From: a virus
Reading direction: 5' to 3' (one strand)
DNA: 43,790 nt
Virus record (IMG/VR): IMGVR_UViG_3300020123_000400
Span: 1 to 43,790 of that record
The notes below the pieces were generated by a model, which saw only the letters and a program-made list of their open reading frames with translations, ran no database searches and had not been told where the DNA came from. Of this stretch, positions 15,824 through 24,555 are shown in pieces (positions within the stretch are counted from its first letter, which is position 1; each line of letters starts with the position of its first letter). The position numbers and the translations under genes were made by a program.

Positions 15824-16992
15824 TAGGGCGTTCCGATCGCGTTCGTGACGCGCCCGCGCGACTTCGGTGCGCCTGGCGCCGGCGTGGGAGCGGGGTTGAG
15901 CAGGGTCGACCACTCATCCTCGAAGCGTGACGTGTCGACGCCTTCGGGGGCGGTGTTCGTGTAGTAATCGTGAATCGCGGCGTTGTGTCGCTTCCAGTAG
16001 CCCGCCGCCTTCTGCACGAGGGCGTCGTACTTCGTCCGCGACGCCGGGTCGAGCCGGCCCGCGTTCGTGAAGAGTTCGGTCACCAAGTCCTGCAGCGACT
16101 TCCCCTCTGCGGGAGACAATCCCGGCACAGAGTTGCCTTCGCCGAGCATCTGGGCGACCAACTGCGACCGCTGGTGGTCGGCGCCCTTCGACGTGTCGCC
16201 ACCCAACTCCTGGTACGACTGATAGGCGCGGGCGGCACCGTTGCCGGGCTTGATCTCCTCCGAGTACTTCGTCCGCAACTCCATCTGCTTCGACACCGTC
16301 TGCTCGGGGGTGAGGCGCGGCTTCGCCTGGAAGACGACCGGGGCACCCGAGTTCGGGTCGCGGCCGATCGCGCCGTACTCGCCGGCATGCGGTTGCAACC
16401 GCGGGTTGCCCTGCACTTCATCGGGGGTCAGGACGCCGTCTTCGTACTTCAGGTCGCCAAGACTCCGGTGTGTCGTCTCGGCCAGGCCAGCAAACTGCTG
16501 CGCGAACGGGAGACCCGCCGGGCCTGCCTTCGCGAGCCGCTGCGCCATCCGCGAGTACCAGGCGACGCTCTCCGTCGGGGAGGCGTCCTTCGACAGCGGG
16601 CCCTCGTCCTTCATCGCCTGCATGAGCGCCTGACGGCCCGCCATCTGGTACTGGAACTGGATTAGCTGCATGGCCGAATTGGCGGCCTGTGGCAATTGCT
16701 GCCGCCAGTCCTGCATCGAGCCTTGGAGCGCACCGCCCACGTCTGACAACGCGCTCGACGTCCCCTGCGGCTTCGGGCCGCCGGAGGCGAGGAGGCGGGA
16801 CCCCAACTCGAGGAGTTGGGACCGTCGCAGACTGCCGAGGTTCAGGCCGGGGACGCTCGCGTACGGGCCGCTCGGAAAGAGCATCCCGAGGGGTCCGCGG
16901 TCGTTCGGTTGCGGGGCGCCCTCGTTGAGAATACCAGGGGCGACACCGCCCTGCTGCTGATCTACGTCTTCGCCGCTCAGGAGTGTGGGCAT
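15823..16992 (-). CDS. Internal virion / ejection protein
   Basis: Start at ATG 16992 (MPTLLSGEDVDQQQGG), one base after the preceding stop; 389 residues. Gln- and Ala-rich helical stretches (QDWRQQLPQAANSAMQLIQFQYQ) and a Pro-rich C-terminus (LNPAPTPAPGAP) suggest an elongated oligomeric internal protein. The string PGILNEGAPQP recurs nearly unchanged as PGLLNEGRSQP in the next gene upstream, and LLNEGVKESY occurs in the gene at 14177, perhaps a shared sorting or processing signal. Function inferred from position. Confidence 0.6.
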   Translation of the reverse strand: MPTLLSGEDVDQQQGGVAPGILNEGAPQPNDRGPLGMLFPSGPYASVPGLNLGSLRRSQLLELGSRLLASGGPKPQGTSSALSDVGGALQGSMQDWRQQLPQAANSAMQLIQFQYQMAGRQALMQAMKDEGPLSKDASPTESVAWYSRMAQRLAKAGPAGLPFAQQFAGLAETTHRSLGDLKYEDGVLTPDEVQGNPRLQPHAGEYGAIGRDPNSGAPVVFQAKPRLTPEQTVSKQMELRTKYSEEIKPGNGAARAYQSYQELGGDTSKGADHQRSQLVAQMLGEGNSVPGLSPAEGKSLQDLVTELFTNAGRLDPASRTKYDALVQKAAGYWKRHNAAIHDYYTNTAPEGVDTSRFEDEWSTLLNPAPTPAPGAPKSRGRVTNAIGTP

Positions 16993-16993
16993 G

Positions 16994-17803
16994 TTAGAAT
17001 CCGTACGCAAACTGCGAAGGGTCCCACGCCGCGCCACCGCCGTACTGCGAGGGACCGCCGGTGCCGTAATCGAGCGTGCTCGGGTCCCAGCCACCGGTCG
17101 GACCGGGGGCCTGGATCGGTTGCGACCGACCTTCGTTCAGGAGGCCGGGGGCGGCGGCGGCCGACATCCCGCCGGTGAAGGGCGCGGCGGCGAGCGAGCC
17201 AACGCCGAGCGCCGTACTGAGCCAATTGGACTGCGTCGGCACGCGCGTCTGCTGGCCGGTCGGTCCGAGGAGGCCGAGGCGTCCCTGCTGCCAGGTGAGC
17301 GGAAGCATCCGGTTGAACATCCCCGCCTGCTGCAGCGAGCCCGAGGCGCCCATCCCGAAGTTCTGCATCGAGAGCATCCGGTTGAGCGTGTCGGCAATGT
17401 TCTGGTACGTCAGTTGCCCCTGCTGCTCGTTGATCCCTTGCTGCGCCTGTGCGAGTTCGATGCCCGATCGGGAACCGATGCCGAAGGGGGACGTCGTTGC
17501 GAGGCCAGCATTCGACCGCGCCGTCTCCCGCATCCGGTCGAGCATCGGGAGCAGGGCGCTCATACCAGGTCCGGTGAAGGACGACAGCGCGCCCTGGTCG
17601 CCAGAGAGTCCGCGGCCCGCGAGCCCGGCCTGCTGCACCAGGTTCGTCCAGTAGTCTTGCGCCGTGTTCTCGCCCGCGGTCGGGCCGGGGGCGGTGGCGC
17701 TGACGTTCTGCTGCGCCGAGTTGAGCAACCCCTGCTGCCCGGGCGTGAGCACCGGCGTGGTCGTCTGGACCTGATCGGGTCCCTGCTTCTGTCCAAAAGG
17801 CAT
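16994..17803 (-). CDS. Internal virion protein, Gln/Gly-rich
   Basis: ATG 17803 overlaps the preceding TAA; 269 residues, MPFGQKQGPDQVQTTTPVLT. Gln-rich helical N-terminal half (QGLLNSAQQNVS, GINEQQGQLTYQNIADTLNRML) and a Gly/Ala-rich C-terminus with the repeated motif PGLLNEGRSQP, ending in Gly-Tyr-rich sequence. It belongs to the three-gene set of ejection-type proteins before the polyvalent gene. No enzymatic motif. Confidence 0.6.
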   Translation of the reverse strand: MPFGQKQGPDQVQTTTPVLTPGQQGLLNSAQQNVSATAPGPTAGENTAQDYWTNLVQQAGLAGRGLSGDQGALSSFTGPGMSALLPMLDRMRETARSNAGLATTSPFGIGSRSGIELAQAQQGINEQQGQLTYQNIADTLNRMLSMQNFGMGASGSLQQAGMFNRMLPLTWQQGRLGLLGPTGQQTRVPTQSNWLSTALGVGSLAAAPFTGGMSAAAAPGLLNEGRSQPIQAPGPTGGWDPSTLDYGTGGPSQYGGGAAWDPSQFAYGF

Positions 17804-18168
17804 TACAGCGTTCCTTCCATGAGTACTTGTGTGGGGCGGAGGCGACGCGCGAGGAACGATCGTGCCCATCCGCGCCGGCCCAGCATGACGACCTTGGTGC
17901 AACCCTGCGACCGCCCCCACTCGAGGATCGCGTCGAGCCACGGCTCCATCTCATCAAGCGCGCCCGCGCCGTAGCAGAGTTGGAGCACCTTCGCGCATCG
18001 GTACTGCTGCACTTCCACCAGCACGATCGAATGACCGCCCGAGAAGACCTGCATCCGACCCGACAGGACGTCGTTGTAGACGCCGTCGAAGTCGGTTATG
18101 CCGCCTGCTTCCGCAATCGCCCGCTCGAGCGGTTCGCGCAGGGCGACGACCGCGTCGGTCGCCGGCAC
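17803..18168 (-). CDS. GNAT-like small protein of the virion operon
   Basis: GTG at 18168 overlaps the previous TAG (TAGTG); 121 residues. The C-terminal half (LDAILEWGRSQGCTKVVMLGRRGWARSFLARRL) has the helix and GRxGWxR strand-turn seen in the acetyltransferase-like proteins that phages often carry next to internal virion proteins. The acetyl-CoA loop is not obvious, so catalytic activity is uncertain. A frame starting at 18219 is open, but the overlapping GTG fits the coupling pattern better. Confidence 0.6.
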   Translation of the reverse strand: MPATDAVVALREPLERAIAEAGGITDFDGVYNDVLSGRMQVFSGGHSIVLVEVQQYRCAKVLQLCYGAGALDEMEPWLDAILEWGRSQGCTKVVMLGRRGWARSFLARRLRPTQVLMEGTL

Positions 18169-19841
18169 TACCGGCGTCCGGCCGGCAGCACGCCCAGACG
18201 GGGCACGCCGTAGCGCCATAGCCCGGCCGCGATCTCGTCTACGCGCACGCGCACGTTGCGGCCGGAGAAGCGCACGTTCGTCGGGTTTTCGGCCGTAAAC
18301 GGCCCGACCGACTTCTCCACCTCGTCGGGGAAACGCGAGTAGAAGAACGTCATCGAGAGCGACCCGAGTTGGTTGCCGTCATTGACGGCGGAGGCGGCGC
18401 CGAAGGTCTTCTCGTCGGGGATGTACTTCTGCACCCGCATGATGTCGAACTCGACCGACCCCGAGTAGACCGAGGCGTAGCCGATGTCCTTGAACTCGCC
18501 CGGCCCCGACTCCGCGAACGGCGTGCCCCCGCCGGTGTGGTCAAAACCGTACTCGTGCTGGTAGATGTTCGATGTCGCCGGGTCCGCATAGTTCGCAGGG
18601 ATCGTGGGATCGACGCCCACGTACTGCGGCTGGGCGAAGATGCCGCGGTCGATGCCGGCGGCGCGTCCAAGCGTCCCGATCGCCCAGGTCCGATCCTTAT
18701 AGTTGTAGGCAACGTAGGCGGTGTTCTCGAGCGTCGGGTTGCCGAAGACGTCCTTGTCGTTGGCCGTCGGGTAGAACCAGATCACCTCGTTGAACAGCGT
18801 GTTCGTCACCGCGTAGACCTTCGACGCCTGCACGGAGTCGAGATTCTGAAAGACGAAGTCGAGGACGTCGCACTCGAGGGTCTTTAACGCCCCATCATAG
18901 ACGAAGAACTTGTTGGCGTTTGACATCCAGAAGATGATGTCGCCGATGGAGACCATGCTGTTCGGACTGATGGCACCGCAGTTGTCGCCAAGCTGCTCGA
19001 AGGCATAGATCGCATTGCCGCCGACGAACGTCATCGCGTACAGGTCGACGCTCGTCCAGAGCATCGTCTGCCGACGCGTACGCCGACCCGCCATGAGTTC
19101 GCCCTTCGTCGTCAGGTCAAACTGCCCGGAACTGTTCGTGTTTGACGGCACCCAATCATTCGGGTCGACCAGGGCGGCCTCCTGCGTCGCCCACTGCACG
19201 CGCCGTACGCCGCCTCCGGTGCCAATCCCTGCCCCCAGCGCCACCAGGAAGCGCTCAGGCGTGACCACCACTGCTCGACAGTTAGTTGGGGCACCGGGCA
19301 CCGCCGCGGCCGGATTCCCGTCGAGCTTCTGGACGAAGATGTGCCCGTCGGCGGTATAGCACGCAACCAGGAACGCCCCGTAGTTGTCGAGCGACCACGT
19401 ATCCGCGGGTACGAGCGTCGAGGCGCCGAGCGAGAAGCCCCACTCGTCGGGGTCGGAGACGTCAGCCCAGAAGCCATCGCCCCACCCGCCGTTGTTCGTG
19501 AAGGAGCCGTCGACGGCGCCCTGTACAAGCCCTACCGGCGTCACGTCCGTGATCGCCTGGTTCAGGTACTCGTAGAGCTTGCCGGGGCTCGAGCCGAACG
19601 CCATCCACGCCTGGTTGGAGTCGTCCTTCCACCCGAGCATCCCGCGCGCCTTCCCGCTGAAGGTCAGGACGGCGCCGGCGGTCGACTTGTTCTTCGCCCA
19701 GCCACCGATGGGGCCCATCGTCCCTTCGTACCAGCGCACGAGGTTGGCGTGAAACCAGTGTCCCTTCGCCTGGTACTTCGTGCCCTGCTTGAAGACGCCG
19801 GGTTGAAACTTGAGCGGGACGTATTGTTCGATCTTAGGCAT
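18168..19841 (-). CDS. Tail hub / DNA-stabilisation protein, gp10-like
   Basis: 557 residues from ATG 19841, overlapping the previous gene by eight bases. Repeated beta-rich segments with Trp/Asp/Gly turns (WKDDSNQAWMAFGSSPGKLYEYL, IIFWMSNANKFFVYDGALK, VIWFYPTAND, AYVAYNYKDRTWAIGTL) resemble the beta-propeller tail proteins of podoviruses, such as P22 gp10 packaged-DNA stabilisation protein. It probably forms part of the tail nozzle closing the portal channel. Length and position just before the ejection proteins agree. Confidence 0.75.
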   Translation of the reverse strand: MPKIEQYVPLKFQPGVFKQGTKYQAKGHWFHANLVRWYEGTMGPIGGWAKNKSTAGAVLTFSGKARGMLGWKDDSNQAWMAFGSSPGKLYEYLNQAITDVTPVGLVQGAVDGSFTNNGGWGDGFWADVSDPDEWGFSLGASTLVPADTWSLDNYGAFLVACYTADGHIFVQKLDGNPAAAVPGAPTNCRAVVVTPERFLVALGAGIGTGGGVRRVQWATQEAALVDPNDWVPSNTNSSGQFDLTTKGELMAGRRTRRQTMLWTSVDLYAMTFVGGNAIYAFEQLGDNCGAISPNSMVSIGDIIFWMSNANKFFVYDGALKTLECDVLDFVFQNLDSVQASKVYAVTNTLFNEVIWFYPTANDKDVFGNPTLENTAYVAYNYKDRTWAIGTLGRAAGIDRGIFAQPQYVGVDPTIPANYADPATSNIYQHEYGFDHTGGGTPFAESGPGEFKDIGYASVYSGSVEFDIMRVQKYIPDEKTFGAASAVNDGNQLGSLSMTFFYSRFPDEVEKSVGPFTAENPTNVRFSGRNVRVRVDEIAAGLWRYGVPRLGVLPAGRR

Positions 19842-20220
19842 GACACATCCCGTTGGCGGACAACTCGAAGTGGTCGTAGTCGCCCCAGGTACCGCCCCAG
19901 CGAATGCCGATCTCGAGGGCGTCGGCCCGCTGGAAGACGAAGGCGGCGAGCGCCTTAAACCCGGGGATGTCCTGCCAGTTGACCGGCCACGGCGCGATGT
20001 CGACGGCGAGCGACAACGGGCGCGTGCCGGGGATCACGACGTGCAGGGAGTTGGCGGGGTCGTGCAGTTGCGAGTGGCCGGTCGCGATCGCGTTCTTTTC
20101 GTCCTCGAGCGACCGCGCCCCGACTACCACCTGGACATCGCGCGCCGTGCCGACGTCGTACACAAGGCGAGCCAGATCAGCATGAACGCCAGCCAGACGA
20201 GAAGCGCCGTACAAGGCCAT
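19834..20220 (-). CDS. Peptidase M15 endolysin
   Basis: 128 residues, ATG 20220. The pattern VVVGARSLEDEKNAIATGHSQ, then SLHVV...LAVDIAPW and IRWGGTWGDYDHFEL is that of the M15 (VanY-like L-Ala-D-Glu/D-Ala peptidase) family. Zinc ligands should be His60, Asp74 and His117; the first His-to-Asp spacing is longer than the usual SxHxxGxAxD, because of a short insertion (VIPGTRPLS). No signal peptide, so export needs a holin. It cleaves peptidoglycan peptides at lysis. Confidence 0.85.
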   Translation of the reverse strand: MALYGASRLAGVHADLARLVYDVGTARDVQVVVGARSLEDEKNAIATGHSQLHDPANSLHVVIPGTRPLSLAVDIAPWPVNWQDIPGFKALAAFVFQRADALEIGIRWGGTWGDYDHFELSANGMCHA

Positions 20221-20223
20221 TGC

Positions 20224-20421
20224 TTAGAGACCTTTCGGGCCGAAGCAGTCACGGACGACGCCTCCGCCGATGAGTGTACCGGCGGCGAGGGAGACGCCGG
20301 AGTCGACCGGATGCCCCAACAGCCAGTGCCAGATAGCGACCTCACCGACGATCAAGAGCACGCCTGCGGCATGTTGGAGCGAAGAGGGGTCCAGCAACTG
20401 TGCTTTCAACCACGCGATCAT
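20224..20421 (-). CDS. Small membrane protein, holin candidate
   Basis: ATG 20421 gives 65 residues, MIAWLKAQLLDPSSLQHAAG, with two hydrophobic segments (GVLLIVGEVAIWHWLL and SLAAGTLIGGGVV). The short gap to the M15 endolysin and the size fit a class II-type holin. The ribosome site is weak. A longer in-frame extension reaches 20532, but it overlaps the upstream gene and is less hydrophobic. Confidence 0.55.
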   Translation of the reverse strand: MIAWLKAQLLDPSSLQHAAGVLLIVGEVAIWHWLLGHPVDSGVSLAAGTLIGGGVVRDCFGPKGL

Positions 20422-20501
20422 GTGAGAGCCTAAAGCGCCGGGCGCGGTACGACAAGACGCGAGGAGTGGGGTCTCGGCCGGCCGCCCGCCGTCCCCGGAC
20501 G

Positions 20502-20771
20502 CTAGTTCGGTTTCGATTCCTTCGCGACACACCGAATCGGCGTGTCGAGTTTTGCCTGTAGGCAGATCAGCACGTCGAGTTTGCGATTCGTCGCGCCGGT
20601 TTGCTCCGTTGAGGTCGAGTTATGCCGGTCGAGCGCGGCCTGGATCGCCGCCTGTTGGGCGGGGACCTTCAGGACACCCCACGCGGAGACGAGCACGCCG
20701 CCGACGATGAGCGCGGCGCCGATCACGTTTTTCGCGTCGAGAACCTTCGCGGCGAGAGTAGGCAGGTTCAT
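20502..20771 (-). CDS. Small membrane protein of lysis cassette
   Basis: 89 residues; ATG 20771 overlaps the preceding TAA. One membrane segment at about residues 16-35 (VIGAALIVGGVLVSAWGVL) is followed by a Gln/Ala-rich helical stretch (PAQQAAIQAALDRHNSTS) and two Cys in CLQAKLDTPIRC. The topology (N-terminal anchor with helical outer part) could be a holin partner or a short i-spanin-like protein. Neighbours are the holin candidate and the endolysin. Confidence 0.55.
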   Translation of the reverse strand: MNLPTLAAKVLDAKNVIGAALIVGGVLVSAWGVLKVPAQQAAIQAALDRHNSTSTEQTGATNRKLDVLICLQAKLDTPIRCVAKESKPN

Positions 20772-21973
20772 TAGGAGAGGTCCTGCGTCGCGAAGAAGGT
20801 ATCGCTTGCCTGCACGATGTTGCCGCCCGCGCCGTCGGCGAAGGCCAGCAACTCGTAGTAGTCGGTCGGGGCGGGGGCGTTGTCGAATGCCACCACCTGC
20901 AGGATCGGCTTCTGCGCGCCGGCGGAGCCGGTCGTGAAGCTGTGTGAGGCGAGGATCGTCGTGCCGTTCTTCCGAATGCGAAGCCGTACGCCATCGGTCG
21001 TCGCCACCGACCAGATCGCTTGCCCGACGATCATCAGCACACCCGTGATGACGCCGGCGAGGATGCGCGTGGGGTTCGTCACGGAGCTATGCAGGGGCGA
21101 GGAGGGTCCCAGGTCGTAGACGTCGGCGCCCTGGAACGTGAGCGCGGCCTCGACGTTGTTCCCGATGGTCTGGTCGACCGACATGATCGCCTTGCATCGG
21201 TTGCGGCTCGCGACGATCTTCGGGTCCAGCCGCGCGCCGTACCAGGTCGTGCCGCCGTCCGGGGTCGTGAACTCGAGTTCGTCCACGCCGGCGGACTGCA
21301 GGGTCGGCGCGAAGCCATTGAGCCACACGACCGAGCCCGGCCACGTCTGCGTGAAGAGGCCGCCGTTCGTGATCGTGAGCCGGAACGAGGGCGTGTTCTG
21401 CGTGTTGTTGATGAAGGCGATCGTCGAGGCGCCGGTGACCACCGTATACTTGTGAAAGCGGCCGGTCGCCAGGTCGATGTTCGTGGTGCCGCTCGGGACG
21501 TACGTATCGGTCGTGGTCGGCGGCAGGTCGAGCACGCTTTGGTGCACGCCAAGCCAGGTGACGCCGTTGTCCTTCGTGAAGAACGAGAAGTAATCGGAGC
21601 CGCCCGGAGTAAGGACGGGTACCTGCCCGGACAACCAGGACACCGCCACGGGCCAGGTGATGACCCGGCGCGTGCCGTCGCCGACCACGAGCAGTTTGAC
21701 TTCCTGCCAAACCTGCGTGGTGACGCCGGCGGGGTTGGCGGCCGGGTTCGCGAAGGCGATCGTCGTCGCCTGCGTCAGCGTGAAGAGGAATGCGGACCCG
21801 AGCGAGAAGTCGAGCGTGGTCGTTGCCCCGATTGTTGGCGCCTTGAACGCCGCCCGTGGGATACCGAAGATCAGGTCTTCCTGATCGAAGTCGGTGTTGG
21901 CCTTCGGCCCCCAGCCCGTCGAGTGCAGGGCCGGCTTCGTGATCCCGAAAAACGTTGTCAGCGAGTCAGGCAT
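20771..21973 (-). CDS. Tail fibre / receptor-binding-type protein
   Basis: 400 residues; ATG 21973 overlaps the stop of the adaptor gene. Beta-rich Thr/Gly sequence throughout, with two similar blocks: one around WQEVKLLVVGDGTRRVITWP, GSDYFSFFTKDNGVTWLGVH, the other around FRLTITNGGLFTQTWPGSVVW, VDELEFTTPDGGTTWYGARL. The blocks suggest an internal duplication. The C-terminal part (QTIGNNVEAALTFQ, GVRLRIRKNGTTILAS) looks like a C1q/TNF-like jelly roll used in phage fibres. Probably host recognition. Confidence 0.65.
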   Translation of the reverse strand: MPDSLTTFFGITKPALHSTGWGPKANTDFDQEDLIFGIPRAAFKAPTIGATTTLDFSLGSAFLFTLTQATTIAFANPAANPAGVTTQVWQEVKLLVVGDGTRRVITWPVAVSWLSGQVPVLTPGGSDYFSFFTKDNGVTWLGVHQSVLDLPPTTTDTYVPSGTTNIDLATGRFHKYTVVTGASTIAFINNTQNTPSFRLTITNGGLFTQTWPGSVVWLNGFAPTLQSAGVDELEFTTPDGGTTWYGARLDPKIVASRNRCKAIMSVDQTIGNNVEAALTFQGADVYDLGPSSPLHSSVTNPTRILAGVITGVLMIVGQAIWSVATTDGVRLRIRKNGTTILASHSFTTGSAGAQKPILQVVAFDNAPAPTDYYELLAFADGAGGNIVQASDTFFATQDLS

Positions 21974-22863
21974 TAGAACACCACCGGAAGGTTCGCGCGC
22001 TTGTTCGGCGCGCCAAGTTCGGCGGCCTCACGCTCGGAGTTGATCTCCTTGACGACCATCTGATAGCGCCCCTCCCACAGGGGCAGGCGCTCGTCGTGGA
22101 GGAGGTACGGGGCCGATTCCGCCAGCGCCGCATAGAAGTAGAGGTCCGGGTGTCGCCGGAGCAGCGCGTTCGAATCGGACGCGAGCACGAGCGGGTCGGG
22201 GTCGAAGACGTACTTGAAGTCGACGGCGAAGGGCTGCGTCGTCGCGGCGCCCTGGTTGACCCAGGTGATGCCGTTGTCGGTGGTCGTGCCGCCCTGCGTC
22301 GGGTTCCACGTCGGCTGCACGGAGCCCGAAGTGCCACCGACGGAGGCGGCCTGGATGTTTCCGTTGGTGTCGAGGATCGACGTGCCAACTGTGTAGACCG
22401 ACGCCTTCGCCCAGAAGCCGAACGAGGACGGGCTCGGCCACAGGTAGAGCAGGGGGCCGGCGGTCGGCTGGCTGTCGTTCATCCACAGGTCCATCTCGGA
22501 CACGATCGCGTACTTCGTCGGGATGCCGGCGGTGTCGCGATTCGTCATCGCCAACCGTCGCAACTCGTCGAAGGTCAACTGCGTCAGCGGGTGCTTCCAC
22601 GCCGACGTCGAGGCCCACATGGCGCGAATCGTCTTGACGTGCGAAGGAATCTGCGTCGGGTTGCCCTGCACCGTCAGCGGCGCATTCCCATTCGACACGG
22701 AGAACACCCGCGAGAACCAGTTCTGATTCCGGCGAATGCGCGCCTCCGCGTTCGACAGGATGAGCGGGAGCGCGGAGATGAAGACCGCGTCGTCCCGATC
22801 CACCCACGTCTGGATCGCCCCAATGAGGGACGACCGATCGCTAATTACTGGTAGGTCCGCCAA
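21973..22863 (-). CDS. Head-tail adaptor, P22 gp4-like, with inserted module
   Basis: 296 residues. The N-terminus (LIGAIQTWVDRDDAVFISALPLILSNAEARIRR) and C-terminus (LLRRHPDLYFYAALAESAPYLLHDERLPLWEGRYQ) are typical of podovirus adaptors that bind beneath the portal. Between them, residues about 157-206 hold an extra module (ILDTNGNIQAASVGGTSG, QPTWNPTQGGTTTDNGITWV) of a Gly/Thr/Trp type found in many phage surface proteins, possibly glycan-binding. This makes the protein much longer than a bare adaptor. Confidence 0.75.
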   Translation of the reverse strand: MADLPVISDRSSLIGAIQTWVDRDDAVFISALPLILSNAEARIRRNQNWFSRVFSVSNGNAPLTVQGNPTQIPSHVKTIRAMWASTSAWKHPLTQLTFDELRRLAMTNRDTAGIPTKYAIVSEMDLWMNDSQPTAGPLLYLWPSPSSFGFWAKASVYTVGTSILDTNGNIQAASVGGTSGSVQPTWNPTQGGTTTDNGITWVNQGAATTQPFAVDFKYVFDPDPLVLASDSNALLRRHPDLYFYAALAESAPYLLHDERLPLWEGRYQMVVKEINSEREAAELGAPNKRANLPVVF

Positions 22864-23620
22864 TGCTCCCTACGATCTGTTGGAAGGTCTGTTCGGTCTC
22901 GGCGCCGGGCATCGGCACGGTCGGGGACGTCTCGGTGGACTCGCCGCGCTGCTTGGCGGCGCGCTCACCGTGCTCGGAGAGGAACTCGAAGCGGCCGATG
23001 TGGGCGACCTCTTTCGTCAGGTCCTGGTCGAGCAGGAGTTCGATGCCGGCGTCGCGCATCTTCAGGAAGAAGAACAGGTCCTCCTGCATGTAGCCGGTGT
23101 CGTGCTGCCCGTTGTCGCGCAGCACGTCGATCCACGGCATGAGGAACCGCGGACGCTCCACCTTCTCGATGACCCACCGCTCCATCAGCACGCAGCCGAA
23201 GCCGCACGCGACGATGGGCAGGAGCCCCTTGGAATCTTCCTTTACCCAGACCCGCTTCTCCCAATCGAAGGGGTCGGTGTACGCCTGGGGCTTGAACTCG
23301 CCTCCGCGCTGGATGTAGCTGGCACAGACGGCCGGCTTGTTGTGCGCGAGCAACCGCAGCAGCGTGTCGGCCGGGAAGCGCATGTCCGAGTCCAACCAGA
23401 GCAGGTGCGTCGCGTCAGTCTCCCCGATCGTCGAGTCCGCCAACGTCTCCCGCTGCCGCGAGAGCGACGCGCCGGTCGAGATCATCGGATAGAGCTTCAG
23501 TCGCGGGCGCGTGTGCGCCGTCCGCACAAGCATTCGCGAGTAGTCGTACATGAAGAACGTGTCGACGAAGTCGCGGGCCGGCAGCAACACGGCAACGCGC
23601 GGTTCCCCCACTAGCTGCAT
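22841..23620 (-). CDS. Family 2-like glycosyltransferase
   Basis: ATG 23620 chosen because AAGGAG lies eight bases upstream; GTG 23629 is the alternative. 259 residues. GT-A fold features: N-terminal strand VAVLLPARDFVDTFFMYDYS, the SLSRQRETLADSTIGETDATHLLWLDSDMRF segment with the DxD metal site (DSD), then ACGFGCVLMERWVIEKV and a late acidic GYMQEDLFFFLKM motif. It would transfer a sugar from a nucleotide donor. Its place inside the structural operon suggests modification of virion proteins or the host surface; the acceptor is unknown. Confidence 0.75.
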   Translation of the reverse strand: MQLVGEPRVAVLLPARDFVDTFFMYDYSRMLVRTAHTRPRLKLYPMISTGASLSRQRETLADSTIGETDATHLLWLDSDMRFPADTLLRLLAHNKPAVCASYIQRGGEFKPQAYTDPFDWEKRVWVKEDSKGLLPIVACGFGCVLMERWVIEKVERPRFLMPWIDVLRDNGQHDTGYMQEDLFFFLKMRDAGIELLLDQDLTKEVAHIGRFEFLSEHGERAAKQRGESTETSPTVPMPGAETEQTFQQIVGSIGGPTSN

Positions 23621-23635
23621 TGTCCCCACTCCTTG

Positions 23636-23971
23636 TTAGACCTTGGAGCGACCGTCCGTTCGGAAGGCCGCGTTGTCGCTAGCATTCAGCCAGGCGGCAA
23701 GTTCTGCCTGACGCTCTTCGTGAGTCAACCCCCGATTGCGCCAACTCTGCATCATCTCCCCCAACAGTGTTAGGGGGATGCTGCCCAGCTTCTTGATGTC
23801 GCCCTTCTGCCGTCCCATGCTGGCGAGGTACTTGTTGATCTCGATGAGGGCGGTGACATCCTGCTGCTCGCGGATCGTGAACGAGTTGCCGTCATCGGAG
23901 GCGATGAACGTCGTCACCGTCCCGAGGTCGGGGTCCCGCTCGAAGAGGAGTTCGGTGTTGTTCCAGCCCAT
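23636..23971 (-). CDS. Hypothetical protein of late operon
   Basis: 111 residues; ATG 23971 overlaps the preceding TAA. Sequence MGWNNTELLFERDPDLGTVT, then FTIREQQDVTALIEINKYLASMG and WRNRGLTHEERQAELAAWLN. Mostly soluble, helical in the C-terminal half. Such proteins commonly occur beside capsid genes of podoviruses without known function. I do not recognise a family with confidence. Confidence 0.65.
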   Translation of the reverse strand: MGWNNTELLFERDPDLGTVTTFIASDDGNSFTIREQQDVTALIEINKYLASMGRQKGDIKKLGSIPLTLLGEMMQSWRNRGLTHEERQAELAAWLNASDNAAFRTDGRSKV

Positions 23972-24555
23972 TACCGCCCCCGGAAGACGTCGTAGGCGCC
24001 CTTCGCGGCCAACACCTTGCTGACGATCTTGACGACCGTACCGTCCCAGACGGAGGACCGGGTCGCTTTCCTGAGCTTTGCGATGAGGTCGGCGTTCTCG
24101 CCGCGAAGGCTGGCAATCTGGCCGTCGCGGTCGACGACCTGGGCCTGCAGGCGAGCAATCTGCCCGTCCGCCGCCGTGATCGCGTTCTGCTGTTGGGCGA
24201 TCACCGTGTCCGCCTTATCTAAGGCGACACGGTAAATAGCGATCGAGTCCGAAGCCGATTTAGCGGACTGTAGCGAGTCGATGGCGGCGTGCATCGCCGT
24301 GTGGGCCGACGCCGCGAAGATGAGGGCCGCCTTCTCCGAGGCTGCCTGCTGCGCGAGGATGACCTTGGCCGCGCTGTCGCGCTGCCAGGCCGCTATGCTG
24401 TCCGACGTGACCTTGGCAGCGATCGAGTCAACTTGCTGCTTCAAGATCGCGCGCTGCACCGCCTGCTGCGTGTGATCGTGAACCCAGAGGCCCGCGACCA
24501 CGATCGCGACGCCGACCAACAGCGCCGTCGAGTACTGCTTGAGGACTGCTAACAT
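23971..24555 (-). CDS. Spanin-like membrane coiled-coil protein
   Basis: 194 residues. N-terminal membrane segment at about 9-26 (STALLVGVAIVVAGLWV), followed by about 140 residues of coiled coil rich in Ala, Gln, Asp and Lys (ITAADGQIARLQAQVVDRDGQ). This is the architecture of an Rz-type inner-membrane spanin, longer than usual. No overlapping outer-membrane partner gene is seen inside it; the lipoprotein-like gene at 37331 is distant. It may instead be a membrane-linked structural protein. Confidence 0.55.
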   Translation of the reverse strand: MLAVLKQYSTALLVGVAIVVAGLWVHDHTQQAVQRAILKQQVDSIAAKVTSDSIAAWQRDSAAKVILAQQAASEKAALIFAASAHTAMHAAIDSLQSAKSASDSIAIYRVALDKADTVIAQQQNAITAADGQIARLQAQVVDRDGQIASLRGENADLIAKLRKATRSSVWDGTVVKIVSKVLAAKGAYDVFRGR

